Source of the DNA: Cognatishimia sp. WU-CL00825 | GTDB lineage: Bacteria; Pseudomonadota; Alphaproteobacteria; Rhodobacterales; Rhodobacteraceae | Reading direction: 5' to 3' | DNA length: 64,000 bases | Assembly (NCBI RefSeq): GCF_040364665.1 | Contig: NZ_BAABWX010000001.1 | Span: 62,001-126,000, forward strand | Shown here: one piece after another, positions 27,219 to 37,307 of the stretch | Numbering within the stretch: the stretch's first letter is position 1 | Layout of the letters: every line of letters starts with the position of its first letter | The notes under the pieces: generated by a model | The model's database searches: none | Seen by the model: only the letters and a program-made list of their open reading frames with translations | What the model was told of the DNA's origin: nothing | Position numbers and translations under genes: made by a program

Positions 27219-28838
27219 CTAGAGCCGCCCCATGACCATATCGGCACAGCGATCCCCAAGCATCATGGCAGGGGCTTGTGTGTTACCGGCATTGATGTTT
27301 GGCATGGCTGACAGATCACACACGCGCAGCCCCTTAACGCCCCGCACTCGCATGCGCGGATCCAACACCGCCATTGGGTCACCATCTTTGCCCATACGCG
27401 CTGTGCCAGCTGGATGATAATTGGTTTTTACAAAGCGCCGACAATAGGCGCGCAGGGCCTCGTCACTGCGATCCTCCGGGCTTGGCAACATCACCTTGTC
27501 GACCTGCTGAGCAAGAGGGCTGGCTTCAAAAGCGCGTAAAAAGAACTTTTGCCCGTCAACCATTGCATCCATATCTGCTTCGTCTTTCAGCAGGTTTGGC
27601 GAAACAAGCGGCATATCCTTAGGATCCGCCGAGGCCAGTTTGACAGATCCACGTGACTTTGGTTTTACAACCACCGTAGTCACGGTCAGCCCATAGCCAT
27701 CTTCGACCAAATGACGTGTGTCGCGATCCACATAAACAATCGGCACACAAAAGGCCTGGATTGTAGGGGCATCGGTTGGCGCAGCCGGATTGACAAAGGC
27801 CCCAGCTTCGACGCCCGCCGAGGTAATAGGGCCGCTGCCAAACAGCTTGAACTGTAAGCCGTTCTTAATCATGCGCCAGCCGTCGCCTTGCTTATAATAG
27901 CCATGTTTGCCTTTCACGCGGGCGGTGATGGGCACTTCCGGGTGATCCACAAGGTTCTCGCCCACCCCAGGCAAATCAATCTGGCAAGCGATGCCGAATT
28001 CTTCCAGATGCGCCTTGGGTCCAATGCCTGACAGCATCAAGACCTTTGGGGTCACCAGGGCACCAGCGGCTAGAATTACCTCGCCGGTGCATTTCACAGA
28101 ATGCAGCTTGCCGGTCTTATCCGCATAGGTGACGCCAACAGCCTGATCATTATCCAGAATGATGGACTGTACTTCGGCGCGCAAACGAACGGTCAGATTT
28201 GGGTTCTTGGCCTGCGGCTCGATATAGGCGTAGGCCGCAGAGGATCGCTTTCCAAAGCGGTTCATGAATTGGTAAAACCCTACGCCGCGCTGGGCCTTGC
28301 CATTGAAGTCTGGCGAAAATGGCTCGCCTAATCCCTGAACAGATTGCACGAATAGTCGTGACAGGTGATCAATGTGACCGGGGTCCGAAACCAAAAGGGG
28401 ACCGCCAGAGCCATGCAGATCATTCTGCAGCCGGTTGTTGTCTTCCATAGCCCTAAAATGCGGCATCACCGCGTTCCAATCCCAATCCACACCGTCATTG
28501 CTACCGCGCAATTCGGCATGCCACTCGTCGTAATCGGCGGGGCGCCCACGCATATAGACCTGTGCATTCACCGACGATCCCCCCCCTAGAACATGGCCCT
28601 GCGGAATGTCGTGAACGCGGCCCCCCAGGTGCTCTTGTTTGACCGTCTTATGGTAGCGCATGAATTTGGTGCCGTTGATCATCTTGAAAATACCGGGTGG
28701 CATATCCAACAGGGGGTGCTTGTTGGAATACCCGGCTTCCAGCAGCAAGACTCGCGCCTCACCCTCAGAGGCTAATCTTGCAGCGACGACGCAACCTGAT
28801 GCCCCGCCCCCTATGACAATGTGATCAAATTCTTCCAC
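27219..28838 (-). CDS. GMC-family FAD oxidoreductase (choline-dehydrogenase-like)
   Basis: A 539-residue glucose-methanol-choline oxidoreductase. It has the FAD-binding IGGGASGCVVAARLA at the N-terminus, the GGGSSVNAQVYMRG signature, and a C-terminal NYHPAGTARMG and NINAGNTQAPAMM with the catalytic His/Asn pair. It oxidises an alcohol group to a carbonyl. The start is GTG at 28838 with GGAGGAAAG upstream. It is divergent from an aldehyde dehydrogenase gene; together they could take a sugar or polyol alcohol to the acid. BetA-like choline oxidation is possible but the context favours sugar-type substrates. Confidence 0.9.
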   Translation of the reverse strand: MEEFDHIVIGGGASGCVVAARLASEGEARVLLLEAGYSNKHPLLDMPPGIFKMINGTKFMRYHKTVKQEHLGGRVHDIPQGHVLGGGSSVNAQVYMRGRPADYDEWHAELRGSNDGVDWDWNAVMPHFRAMEDNNRLQNDLHGSGGPLLVSDPGHIDHLSRLFVQSVQGLGEPFSPDFNGKAQRGVGFYQFMNRFGKRSSAAYAYIEPQAKNPNLTVRLRAEVQSIILDNDQAVGVTYADKTGKLHSVKCTGEVILAAGALVTPKVLMLSGIGPKAHLEEFGIACQIDLPGVGENLVDHPEVPITARVKGKHGYYKQGDGWRMIKNGLQFKLFGSGPITSAGVEAGAFVNPAAPTDAPTIQAFCVPIVYVDRDTRHLVEDGYGLTVTTVVVKPKSRGSVKLASADPKDMPLVSPNLLKDEADMDAMVDGQKFFLRAFEASPLAQQVDKVMLPSPEDRSDEALRAYCRRFVKTNYHPAGTARMGKDGDPMAVLDPRMRVRGVKGLRVCDLSAMPNINAGNTQAPAMMLGDRCADMVMGRL

Positions 28839-28942
28839 GATCTCTTTCCTCCAAACGCCACCTTCTCAGCGTGCTGGCACTTTTTGCACGCTTTGGTCGA
28901 ATCAGATCGCCTCCCCGCGATCCTGATGTCTGGTGGGCTCTA

Positions 28943-28952
28943 TATGATCATA
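28943..28952. promoter_or_regulatory. Palindrome in the divergent GMC/aldehyde dehydrogenase promoter region
   Basis: TATGATCATA is a perfect 10-bp palindrome in the AT-rich 234-nt gap between the divergent genes. It could be a GntR-type operator, but its short length makes chance occurrence quite possible. I see no other conserved element in this gap. Confidence 0.25.
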
Positions 28953-29072
28953 CCAAATAAATCAATAAAACTAGCAAAATCAGCATATCTCGACAATTTT
29001 GGAGATTCTTCTTGACTGAATCGCAGGAATCATCAACAACAAATATTGTTTGGTACGACCAAAGAGGCAAAA

Positions 29073-30542
29073 GTGACGAATTTCGACCTAACATCCGGCA
29101 AGCCCCTCAAGGCATCAATGTTTATTGATGGCGCTTGGGTTGGTGCAGATAGCCGCGCTACCGTTGACGTAGAGAACCCGGCGACAGAACAGGTGATTGC
29201 AACCACCCCGTTGGGAACCGAAGACGATGCAATGCGCGCCTTGGAAGCCGCGCAGCGCGCCCAGCTCGTTTGGGCCAAAGTGCCTGCGGTGCAACGTGGC
29301 GCAGTTGTGCGCAAATTGGCTGACCTGATAACGGCGCGCGCAGAAGAGCTTGCGGTTCTGATCACGTCAGAGCAGGGCAAGCCTCTGGACCAGGCTCGTG
29401 GCGAAGCACAAGCGACCGCTGCGTTTCTTTATTATGCCTCTGAAAATGCCCGTCGCATCGAAGGCGAAATCATTGCCTCTGAAAATCCTGACGAAGAAGT
29501 GCAAATTCGCCGCCATCCCTATGGTGTCGTGGTTGGCTTGACGTCTTGGAATTACCCCGCAGCGCTTGCGGCCAGAAAACTTGGGCCAGCCTTGGTGGCA
29601 GGCAACGGTTTTGTGCTTCTAGCGCATGAAATCACTCCTTTGGCGGGGCTTTTCATTGCGTCGCTCGCAAATCAGGCTGGCATTCCTGCGGGCCTCTTCA
29701 ACGTTGTTACCGGATTTGGCCGCGTTGTGGGGCAGGCGCTGGTTCAAAGCCCGATCACATCCTTGATCACAATGACCGGCAGTAATCGCGCTGGGCAAGA
29801 GATTTTTCGCGCCGCTGCAGATGGCATGAAAGTTCTGCGTCTGGAACTTGGGGGCAAAGCGCCCTTTATTGTACTGGATGACGCAAACATTGACAAAGCC
29901 GTCGATGCCGCCGTCACCGCTCGCTATACCAATTGCGGCCAGATCTGCACCTGCAATGAGCGCATGTATCTGCACCGCGCCATCGCAGATGAGTTTCTAG
30001 AGAAATTTGTCGCAAAGTCAGCGGCATTAACCATTGGCGATCCGATGACCAACCCTGATATGGGGCCCAAAGTCAGCGGCGTCGAGGTGGAAAAGGTGCA
30101 CTCTCTGGTGCAAGCAGCCGTCGCAGAGGGTGCCGAAGTTCTTTTGCAGGGTGGGCCGCTCAACGAAGGCAAATACGCGCAAGGCCATTGGTACGCGCCA
30201 ACCGTTCTAGAAGTGCAAGACAACAATTCTTCGCTGGTACGCAACGAGGTCTTTGGCCCCGTGGTGCCCGCTGTTCGCATCGATGATTTTGATCAGGCAA
30301 TTTCATATGCAAACGACACGCAATTTGGATTGTCTGCCTACATCTTTACCGAAAATCACAAGCGCATCATGCAAACGCCTTATGCGCTGAATTTCGGCGA
30401 AATCTATGTCAATCGCGCCAACGGCGAACAAGTGCATGCCTTCCACAATGGGTGGGGGCAGTCAGGCCTTGGTGGCGAAGACGGCAAACACGGATTCGAG
30501 GGCTACCTGCGCAAGCAGAGCCTTTACGTAAACTGGGGGTAA
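29073..30542 (+). CDS. NAD(P)-dependent aldehyde dehydrogenase (lactaldehyde/glycolaldehyde type)
   Basis: A 489-residue aldehyde dehydrogenase resembling AldA. The catalytic glutamate is in LELGGKAP and the nucleophilic cysteine in [10 protein letters not shown]. It oxidises a small or sugar-derived aldehyde to the acid. The start GTG at 29073 ([12 protein letters not shown]) has GAGG 5 nt upstream and matches family length; an upstream TTG would add nine residues. It heads the sugar operon that continues through the YtfQ-type importer. Confidence 0.88.
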   Translation: MTNFDLTSGKPLKASMFIDGAWVGADSRATVDVENPATEQVIATTPLGTEDDAMRALEAAQRAQLVWAKVPAVQRGAVVRKLADLITARAEELAVLITSEQGKPLDQARGEAQATAAFLYYASENARRIEGEIIASENPDEEVQIRRHPYGVVVGLTSWNYPAALAARKLGPALVAGNGFVLLAHEITPLAGLFIASLANQAGIPAGLFNVVTGFGRVVGQALVQSPITSLITMTGSNRAGQEIFRAAADGMKVLRLELGGKAPFIVLDDANIDKAVDAAVTARYTNCGQICTCNERMYLHRAIADEFLEKFVAKSAALTIGDPMTNPDMGPKVSGVEVEKVHSLVQAAVAEGAEVLLQGGPLNEGKYAQGHWYAPTVLEVQDNNSSLVRNEVFGPVVPAVRIDDFDQAISYANDTQFGLSAYIFTENHKRIMQTPYALNFGEIYVNRANGEQVHAFHNGWGQSGLGGEDGKHGFEGYLRKQSLYVNWG

Positions 30543-30555
30543 TTCCCGGTCAAAC

Positions 30556-30578
30556 TGCGGCCGGGAGGAAAGGCCGCA
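30556..30578 (+). terminator. Intercistronic hairpin before ytfQ
   Basis: TGCGGCC and GGCCGCA form a perfect 7-bp stem around a 9-nt loop, between the aldehyde dehydrogenase stop and the ytfQ-like start. There is no T run, so partial termination or message processing is more likely than a full stop. Confidence 0.4.
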
Positions 30579-30600
30579 TATTCCAACTGGAGGAAACTAA

Positions 30601-31575
30601 ATGAAACGACGCATTCTGCTTGGCACTGCCATTGCCCTGGGTCTTGGATTCAGCGCAGCCGTATCTTCGGCTGACACACCACCACTGGCCGTCAAAGACA
30701 CCTATCGTGTTGGCTTTGCGCAAATGGAGTCCAACAACCCATGGCGCATCGCGGAAACAAAATCGTTCCATGACACCGCAGCATCTTGCGGCTGGGAGCT
30801 GATCGCAACCGACGCTGCGGGCTCTGCAGCCAAACAGGTTGCAGATGTTGACTCGATGATCGCCCAAGGCATCGATGTTCTGTTCTTGCCACCACGCGAA
30901 GAAAAACCATTGATCCCAGCAGTTATGAAGGCCAAACGCGCTGGTATCCCAACCTTCCTGGTCGACCGCTCTGTTGATCCAAACGTTGCCCAAGCCGGCG
31001 AGCATTTCGTGGCCTTCCTTGGCTCTGACTTCATCGAACAAGGTGACCGTGCGGCCCAGTGGCTGATCGAAAACTTTAGCGGCGACAAAGGTGTCATCGT
31101 TGAACTGGAAGGCACCACAGGGTCTTCTCCGGCAAACGATCGTAAAAAGGGCTTTGACGACCGCATTTTGCAAGATGGTCGCTTTGAAATCGTTGCTTCG
31201 CAAACGGGTGACTTCGCGCGCGACCTTGGCCGTCAGGTCATGGAAACTCTGCTGCAAGCCCATCCAGACGTGAACGTGGTTTATGCTCATAACGATGAAA
31301 TGGCGATTGGCGCGATCCAAGCTTTGGAATTGGCAGGCCGTAAACCAGGGGAAGACATCACTGTTGTTTCCATCGACGGCACGCGTGACGCGCTTCAAGC
31401 CATTATCGATGGCAAAATGGGTGTGACCGTTGAAAGCTCACCTTTCTTTGGACCTTTGTCTTGCGACGTGATGAAGCGTTATGCGGCTGGCGAAGAAATT
31501 CCGGGTTGGGTGAAAGTTGAAGACCGTGTCTTCACGATCGACAACGCCGCCGAAAACATCGACGCAGCTTACTAA
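30601..31575 (+). CDS. ytfQ: Sugar ABC transporter substrate-binding protein (YtfQ-like)
   Basis: A 324-residue periplasmic binding protein of the ribose/galactose class, with a signal peptide ending SSA at about residue 23. Segments FAQMESNNPWRIAETKS, ASCGWELIATDA and AHNDEMAIGAIQALE match the YtfQ branch, which binds galactofuranose and similar pentose or hexose furanoses in E. coli. GGAGG precedes the ATG. The downstream genes supply the ATPase and two permeases in the E. coli ytfQRT-yjfF order. The exact sugar is not shown by the sequence. Confidence 0.88.
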   Translation: MKRRILLGTAIALGLGFSAAVSSADTPPLAVKDTYRVGFAQMESNNPWRIAETKSFHDTAASCGWELIATDAAGSAAKQVADVDSMIAQGIDVLFLPPREEKPLIPAVMKAKRAGIPTFLVDRSVDPNVAQAGEHFVAFLGSDFIEQGDRAAQWLIENFSGDKGVIVELEGTTGSSPANDRKKGFDDRILQDGRFEIVASQTGDFARDLGRQVMETLLQAHPDVNVVYAHNDEMAIGAIQALELAGRKPGEDITVVSIDGTRDALQAIIDGKMGVTVESSPFFGPLSCDVMKRYAAGEEIPGWVKVEDRVFTIDNAAENIDAAY

Positions 31576-31639
31576 ATCTCCCTGAGCCAGGGGGGGCGGT
31601 TTCCGTCTCCCTTGGTTCCTTGACGAAAAGGGCTGCGAA

Positions 31640-33163
31640 ATGTCTCACCTGATCGAAATGAGCGGGATCAAAAAATCCTTTGCCGGCGTTGTTGCGCTGC
31701 AAAACGCGAACCTTCGCGTTGTTCCGGGCGAAGTTCACGCCATCATTGGCCAGAATGGCGCCGGTAAATCAACGCTCATCAAAATTTTGACTGGCGTCTA
31801 CCGCAAAGATGACGGGGACGTAAAAATAAACGGAAATGTCGCTGCAATCACCACCCCGCGCGAGGCGCAGGACGCTGGTATTGCAACGATTTATCAAGAG
31901 CTTAGCCTCGTACCTCTGCGCAGTGTTACAGAAAACGTCATGATTGGTTATGAGCCAAGAACGCGTTTGGGAACCATTGATTGGAAGGCGGCTCATGCCA
32001 GAACCCGTGAAATCCTAGAGCGTTTTGGCATCGACATCGACGTGCGCGCCCAGCTTGGGTCTTACTCGACCGCCATTCAGCAGCTGGTGGCCATTGCACG
32101 CGCCGTTTCCATGAACGCCCAGCTGGTGATCATGGACGAGGCGACCTCTTCGTTGGATGACCAAGAAATCGACATCCTGTTTGGCGTTGTGCGCGAACTC
32201 AAGAAAGAAGGCGTTGCCGTTCTTTATATCTCGCATTTTCTCGACGAGCTTTATCAGATCTGCGACCGCGTCACGATCATGCGGGACGGCCAAACCGTGG
32301 CTGAACACAACATTGCAGAGACCACCAAGCTTGGCCTGATCTCCGAAATGCTTGGGCGCGACCCCGAAGAAATCGAGGCCGCAGGCATGACAGGGCTAGG
32401 TGGCGAAGCAAAAGCCCCCGGCGACGTTTTGCTCGAGGCCAAGGACATTGCAACGGGCCGCGGGCTGAAAAAGCTTTCGGTCACCGTGCGCAAGGGTGAA
32501 ATCGTTGGATTGGGCGGCTTGCTTGGGTCTGGCCGTACCGAAGCCGCGCGGGCTCTGTTTGGCCTGGACAGCCTGAAAGCGGGGTCTATTCATCGCCCGG
32601 GCCGCAAGTCAAAATCCAACACACCAGCTGATGCGATTGCAACAGGTGTGGGTTTCCTGACCGAAGACCGAAAACGCGAAGGCATCATCCCGCATATGAC
32701 CGTGCGCGAAAATATGACGCTTGCACTATTGCCACGCCTTAAGAAAATGGGGCGCGTAGACCGCAAGCGAGAGACCGAATTGGTGGATCGCTTCATCAAA
32801 TCTCTTGGCATCAAAACCGCGGGTATGGAGCAACCCATTCGCGAGCTCTCAGGCGGCAACCAGCAAAAAGTCTTGCTGGCGCGTTGGTTGGCTTTAGAGC
32901 CTGAAATTTTGATCCTAGACGAGCCAACCCGTGGTGTGGACGTCGGCGCAAAATTCGAAATCCAATCCATCATTCGCGACTACGTTGATCGCGGTCTTGG
33001 CGTTTTGCTGATCAGCTCTGAATTTGAAGAACTTGTCGAAGGTGCGGACCGCATTGTTGTGCTGCAAGACGGCCATTCGGTTTCTGAACTGCAGAACCCG
33101 GGTGTCACCGAGGAAAGCCTCATCGCGGCCATCGCCCATCATCACGATAGGACACCCCAATGA
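31640..33163 (+). CDS. ytfR: Sugar ABC transporter ATPase, double-domain (YtfR-like)
   Basis: A 507-residue protein with two ABC domains in tandem. The N-terminal half has Walker A GQNGAGKS and Walker B LVIMDEA, with a degenerate signature (YSTAIQQL). The C-terminal half lacks a normal Walker A (GGLLGSGRTE) but has a full SGGNQQK signature and ILILDEP. This asymmetry is normal for RbsA/YtfR-type ATPases. It energises import with the two permeases that follow; the next start overlaps its stop by 4 nt. Confidence 0.92.
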   Translation: MSHLIEMSGIKKSFAGVVALQNANLRVVPGEVHAIIGQNGAGKSTLIKILTGVYRKDDGDVKINGNVAAITTPREAQDAGIATIYQELSLVPLRSVTENVMIGYEPRTRLGTIDWKAAHARTREILERFGIDIDVRAQLGSYSTAIQQLVAIARAVSMNAQLVIMDEATSSLDDQEIDILFGVVRELKKEGVAVLYISHFLDELYQICDRVTIMRDGQTVAEHNIAETTKLGLISEMLGRDPEEIEAAGMTGLGGEAKAPGDVLLEAKDIATGRGLKKLSVTVRKGEIVGLGGLLGSGRTEAARALFGLDSLKAGSIHRPGRKSKSNTPADAIATGVGFLTEDRKREGIIPHMTVRENMTLALLPRLKKMGRVDRKRETELVDRFIKSLGIKTAGMEQPIRELSGGNQQKVLLARWLALEPEILILDEPTRGVDVGAKFEIQSIIRDYVDRGLGVLLISSEFEELVEGADRIVVLQDGHSVSELQNPGVTEESLIAAIAHHHDRTPQ

Positions 33164-34167
33164 CCTCACAGGAAAAACCCTTGGGGGTCGCGCCGGTCTC
33201 ATCGCGCGTCACCCAAAAGCTCTCATGGAGCATGATCTCACAACACGGTGGTGTTGTGGCTTTGATCGTCATCCTTTTGTTCAACATTCTTGTCACGCCG
33301 AACTTTTTGCATGCGCAAACTCTGTTTGTGAACATCAGTCAGGTGGCCACCATCGCGATTGTTGCAGTGGGCATGACACTGGTGATTGCGACGGGCGGCA
33401 TTGATCTGAGTGTTGGGGCAATCATGGCGCTGTCAGGCGCCTTGGCCCCCTTGATATTCACCTCTCCATTCGCGGATGCCAATCCAGAATTGGGTCTGGC
33501 ATTGGCCATTGTGGTTCCAATTCTCGTGGCACTTGCTTGCGGTGTTTTTAACGGCGCGCTTGTCAGCCTGCTTAATGTGCAACCCATTGTGGCCACACTG
33601 ATTTTCTTCATCTCTGGGCGCGGCATTGCTTTGGTTCTGACCAATGGCAACCTACAAACCTTCACCCATCCCTCGTTTAGTTACCTGGGCACGGGCAAGA
33701 TATTGGGCTTTCCATTTCAAGGCTATCTGGTGCTGGTCATTGCTGTGGCCGTGTGGTGGTTGATGGCGCATTCGGTCTTTGGCAGACAGCTCTTGGCGGT
33801 GGGTGGCAATGAGCAAGCTGCCAAACTGTCTGGTGTGCCAGTCAAACGCGTAAAAATCGGGGCCTATGTGATTTGCGCAGGCCTGTCCGGACTGGCGGGG
33901 CTGATCGTGGTTGCGATCAACTCGGCGTCAGATGCGGCCCGTATCGGTAATCTGATGGAGCTTGATGCTATCGCCGCAGCCGTCGTTGGCGGCACGCTGC
34001 TTCAGGGCGGCAAAGCTCCGATCTTTGGGGCCATTCTTGGGGCCATCATTATTCAATTGGTGAAATACACATTGCTTGCAAATGGCGTGGCCGACGAAGT
34101 CGCGCTGATCGCCAAGGCTGGCATCATTATTCTTGCTGTTTATGTCCAGCAAGCTCGGAAGGAGTGA
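33160..34167 (+). CDS. ytfT: Sugar ABC transporter permease (YtfT-like)
   Basis: A 335-residue ribose/galactofuranose-class permease with about eight to ten membrane segments. The motif [15 protein letters not shown] is conserved across RbsC/YtfT proteins. It overlaps the ATPase gene by 4 nt and pairs with the second permease just downstream to form a heterodimeric channel. Confidence 0.9.
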   Translation: MTSQEKPLGVAPVSSRVTQKLSWSMISQHGGVVALIVILLFNILVTPNFLHAQTLFVNISQVATIAIVAVGMTLVIATGGIDLSVGAIMALSGALAPLIFTSPFADANPELGLALAIVVPILVALACGVFNGALVSLLNVQPIVATLIFFISGRGIALVLTNGNLQTFTHPSFSYLGTGKILGFPFQGYLVLVIAVAVWWLMAHSVFGRQLLAVGGNEQAAKLSGVPVKRVKIGAYVICAGLSGLAGLIVVAINSASDAARIGNLMELDAIAAAVVGGTLLQGGKAPIFGAILGAIIIQLVKYTLLANGVADEVALIAKAGIIILAVYVQQARKE

Positions 34168-34172
34168 CCAAA

Positions 34173-35168
34173 ATGCTTGATACTTCTGCTTTTGATCTGC
34201 GTCGCTACCTGCAAGGCAACACCCACAGTCTGGGCGTCTGGATCACCCTCGTTGCCCTGATTATTTTTGGCCTTCTGCGCTATGATAACTTTGGCGGGGC
34301 CTACAACTTTTCGTCTGTTTTGAACTACAACGCCATGTTCATCGTGATCGCAGTTGGCATGTGTTTCGTCATTATGACCGGCGGCATCGACCTGTCTGTC
34401 GGGTCGGTGGCGGCCTTCACCTCGGTCATCGCGGCCTATCTGTCGCCCTATGGCATTCAGGTGGCGTTGCCCGGTGCAGTCCTGGCTGGCTTTGCCATCG
34501 GGGCGCTGAACGGCTTTTTCGTGGTCGCCATGCGCATCCCACCTTTCATTGCCACTTTGGCCACGATGCTGGGGGCCAAAGGCGGCGCGCTGGTGATTTC
34601 TGGTGCCCAAACCGTCTCCATCGATTGGACGTCAAACTTTACATACCTCGGTATGGAGCAAGCCTTTGGCATTCTGCCGTGGACCATTGTCATCACGCTA
34701 ATTGTTGTGGTGATCCTCTGGGTGGTGCTTGAGAAAACCTCGCTCGGTCGTACGGTTCTGGCAATTGGCGGCGGCGAAGATGCCAGCGTCATGATGGGGC
34801 TGAATGTCTCGCGTGCCAAAGTTTTTGTTTATGTGCTCAGCGGTGGCTGCGCAGGCATGGCAGGTCTGTTCTTGGCCTCGGGCTTTGGGGCAGGGCAGCC
34901 TCTCGAAGGCATCGGCTGGGAACTGTCGGCAATTGCCTCTGTCGTGGTCGGCGGCACGCTGCTGACTGGGGGTATGGGTTCGATCACCGCCACCGTGGCC
35001 GGAGCGCTCTTGCTGGGTCTAGTCTTTAATATTCTCAATTTCGAAAACGGCCGGGGCGTCATCAGTCTCAGCGCCTACTGGCAGATGGTGATCCGAGGGG
35101 CCTTCCTCTTTTTGGTGATCGTTTTCCAAAGCCGCGTGGCGCAATCCGGCAAAAAAGGAACCGCATAA
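34173..35168 (+). CDS. yjfF: Sugar ABC transporter permease (YjfF-like)
   Basis: A 331-residue second permease with [16 protein letters not shown] and a [11 protein letters not shown] segment. I chose ATG at 34173 because AAGGAG ends 8 nt before it; GTG at 34164 overlaps that ribosome site. It lies 5 nt after the preceding stop, completing the importer. Confidence 0.9.
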   Translation: MLDTSAFDLRRYLQGNTHSLGVWITLVALIIFGLLRYDNFGGAYNFSSVLNYNAMFIVIAVGMCFVIMTGGIDLSVGSVAAFTSVIAAYLSPYGIQVALPGAVLAGFAIGALNGFFVVAMRIPPFIATLATMLGAKGGALVISGAQTVSIDWTSNFTYLGMEQAFGILPWTIVITLIVVVILWVVLEKTSLGRTVLAIGGGEDASVMMGLNVSRAKVFVYVLSGGCAGMAGLFLASGFGAGQPLEGIGWELSAIASVVVGGTLLTGGMGSITATVAGALLLGLVFNILNFENGRGVISLSAYWQMVIRGAFLFLVIVFQSRVAQSGKKGTA

Positions 35169-35169
35169 T

Positions 35170-36270
35170 ATGGCTACGATCGCCAATGTCGACGTAAAGA
35201 TCTTTGATGTTCCGCTGGCAGAAGTGCTTTCAGACGCAAAACACGGCGACCACACACATTTTGAGCTGGTCACGGCTACTGTGCGTTTGACCGACGGGTC
35301 CGAGGGCACTGGCTATACCTACACGGGCGGCAAAGGCGGTCGCGCGATTGCTGCTATGATCGAGCACGACCTGACCGATTTCCTTGTGGGGCAAGACGCC
35401 GAAAACGTCGAAGCGCTGTATGAAGCCATGCAATGGCACCTGCATTATGTGGCCCGTGGCGGCATAGCCTCTTTTGCGATTTCTGCGGTGGATATTGCCT
35501 TGTGGGATCTGCGCTGCAAGGCGGCGAACAAACCCCTGTGGGCCTACCTGGGCAGTGGCACAGACCGTTGCCCAGCCTATGCGGGTGGTATTGATCTAAA
35601 CTTTCCGCTGCCCAAGCTATTGAATTCCATCCAATCCTATCTGGATCGCGGGTTCAATGCGGTGAAAATCAAAATTGGCCAACCTACGTTGGCCGAAGAC
35701 GTCGAACGCGTAAAGGCTGTGCGCGAGCTGATCGGACCTGAGGTGACCTTCATGGTTGACGCCAACTATTCGATGAGTGTCAACGAAGCCATCGCAGCGG
35801 CCAAAGCCTTTGAACCTTACGACCTAAACTGGTTCGAAGAGCCAACGATTCCAGATGACTACAAAGGTTTTGGCGAGATCGCCAAACACTCCACGATCCC
35901 GCTGGCCATGGGGGAAAACCTGCATACAATTCACGAGTTCGAATATGCTGTGGATCAAGCCTGCCTGGGCTTTTTACAGCCCGACGCGTCTAATTGCGGG
36001 GGGGTAACCGGTTGGCTACAGGTGGCCGCCCTCAGTCAAAAACACAACCTGCCGATATGCTCTCATGGCATGCAGGAATTGCACGTGAGCTTGGTCAGCG
36101 CCCAGCCCAATGCCGGTTGGATCGAGGTCCATTCTTTCCCCATCGATCAATATACGACCCAGCCTTTGGTTATTCAGGATCACATGGCTCTTGCGCCAAA
36201 CGCACCCGGTGTTGGTGTGACCTTTGACTGGGATAAACTTGCGAAAGCACATAAGGAAATGCACTCATGA
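35170..36270 (+). CDS. Enolase-superfamily enzyme of the mandelate racemase group
   Basis: A 366-residue mandelate-racemase-type protein. The catalytic KxK motif is present (AVKIKIG), with metal ligands in MVDANYS, WFEEPT and MGENLH, and the second base in [12 protein letters not shown]. Unlike the enzyme at 17966 it has the lysine side of the active site. This set suits sugar-acid dehydration, epimerisation or lactone cycloisomerisation. It starts 1 nt after the permease stop and overlaps the alcohol dehydrogenase start by 4 nt, so it is part of the imported sugar's pathway. I cannot name the exact substrate. Confidence 0.85.
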   Translation: MATIANVDVKIFDVPLAEVLSDAKHGDHTHFELVTATVRLTDGSEGTGYTYTGGKGGRAIAAMIEHDLTDFLVGQDAENVEALYEAMQWHLHYVARGGIASFAISAVDIALWDLRCKAANKPLWAYLGSGTDRCPAYAGGIDLNFPLPKLLNSIQSYLDRGFNAVKIKIGQPTLAEDVERVKAVRELIGPEVTFMVDANYSMSVNEAIAAAKAFEPYDLNWFEEPTIPDDYKGFGEIAKHSTIPLAMGENLHTIHEFEYAVDQACLGFLQPDASNCGGVTGWLQVAALSQKHNLPICSHGMQELHVSLVSAQPNAGWIEVHSFPIDQYTTQPLVIQDHMALAPNAPGVGVTFDWDKLAKAHKEMHS

Positions 36271-37307
36271 ACGCTGAAACAATGACAGCGGCCTTCTACC
36301 GCGGCGACAAAAGCTTTGTTGTCAAGCAAACCGCAGTGACTGCGCCCAAAGCAGGCGAGGTCTCTGTGCGCATCGCTTTTTGCGGCATCTGCGGCACCGA
36401 CATGCATGTTTACCACGGAAATATGGACGGCCGCGTCGGCCTGAACCGGGTGATTGGTCACGAAATGTCAGGCGTGGTGCACGCGATTGGCGCGGATGTG
36501 ACCGGGTTTGAAGCCGGGCAAAAAGTGGTGGTGCGCCCCTTGGATCATTGCGGCGATTGCCCAGCCTGCAACGCAGGGCACCAGCATATCTGTCACAATC
36601 TAAAGTTCCTAGGTCTGGACACCGATGGTGCCATGCAAGAAGTCTGGACTGTACCAGCTCACACTTTGCATGTTCTACCCGATGATCTGCGTCTGGATCA
36701 TGCGGCCCTTATCGAGCCGGTTGCTGTGGCCTGCCACGACGTGCGCCTGTCGGAACTGAAACCCGGCGAAGATGTTGTGGTGATCGGCGGCGGCCCAATT
36801 GGCATTCTTGTGGCGATGGTGGCGCGCGATGCTGGCGGCAATGTTGTGATATCTGAAGTGAATGAGAACCGCCTTGCGATTGCAGAAAAACTCGGTTTTG
36901 CCACTGTGAACCCGATCAAGGCAGACCTGCCAGCAGTCATCAATGAAAAGACTGGCGGAAAAGGCGCAGACGTTGTGTTCGAAGTCTCCGGGTCACAGCC
37001 TGGCATTGACGCGATGACAACGGTTGCCGGCACGCGCGCACGTATCGTCATGGTGGCCATTCATGCCAGCAAACCAAATGTCGATATGTTCCAATTCTTC
37101 TGGCGCGAACTGCGGTTGATCGGCGCGCGGGTGTACGAGCCACAGGACTATGAAAAAGCGATCTCCGTGATTGAAAGCGGTGGCATTGACGCCGATACGG
37201 TTATCACCGACGTCAGCCCACTGGCCGACATCCAATCGGCGTTTGAAGCGCTGGACCGCAGCCCAACGGCAATGAAAAGCCTGATCAAAGTCGGAGACAT
37301 CTCATGA
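36267..37307 (+). CDS. Zinc-dependent alcohol/sorbitol-type dehydrogenase
   Basis: A 346-residue medium-chain dehydrogenase. The catalytic zinc region shows CGICGTD and GHEMSG, and the structural zinc has all four cysteines (C-x2-C-x2-C-x7-C in [16 protein letters not shown]). The nucleotide-binding fold has [10 protein letters not shown]. It resembles sorbitol, L-galactonate or L-gulonate-type 5-dehydrogenases and should oxidise a sugar or sugar acid hydroxyl with NAD. It overlaps both neighbours by 4 nt. Confidence 0.88.
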   Translation: MNAETMTAAFYRGDKSFVVKQTAVTAPKAGEVSVRIAFCGICGTDMHVYHGNMDGRVGLNRVIGHEMSGVVHAIGADVTGFEAGQKVVVRPLDHCGDCPACNAGHQHICHNLKFLGLDTDGAMQEVWTVPAHTLHVLPDDLRLDHAALIEPVAVACHDVRLSELKPGEDVVVIGGGPIGILVAMVARDAGGNVVISEVNENRLAIAEKLGFATVNPIKADLPAVINEKTGGKGADVVFEVSGSQPGIDAMTTVAGTRARIVMVAIHASKPNVDMFQFFWRELRLIGARVYEPQDYEKAISVIESGGIDADTVITDVSPLADIQSAFEALDRSPTAMKSLIKVGDIS

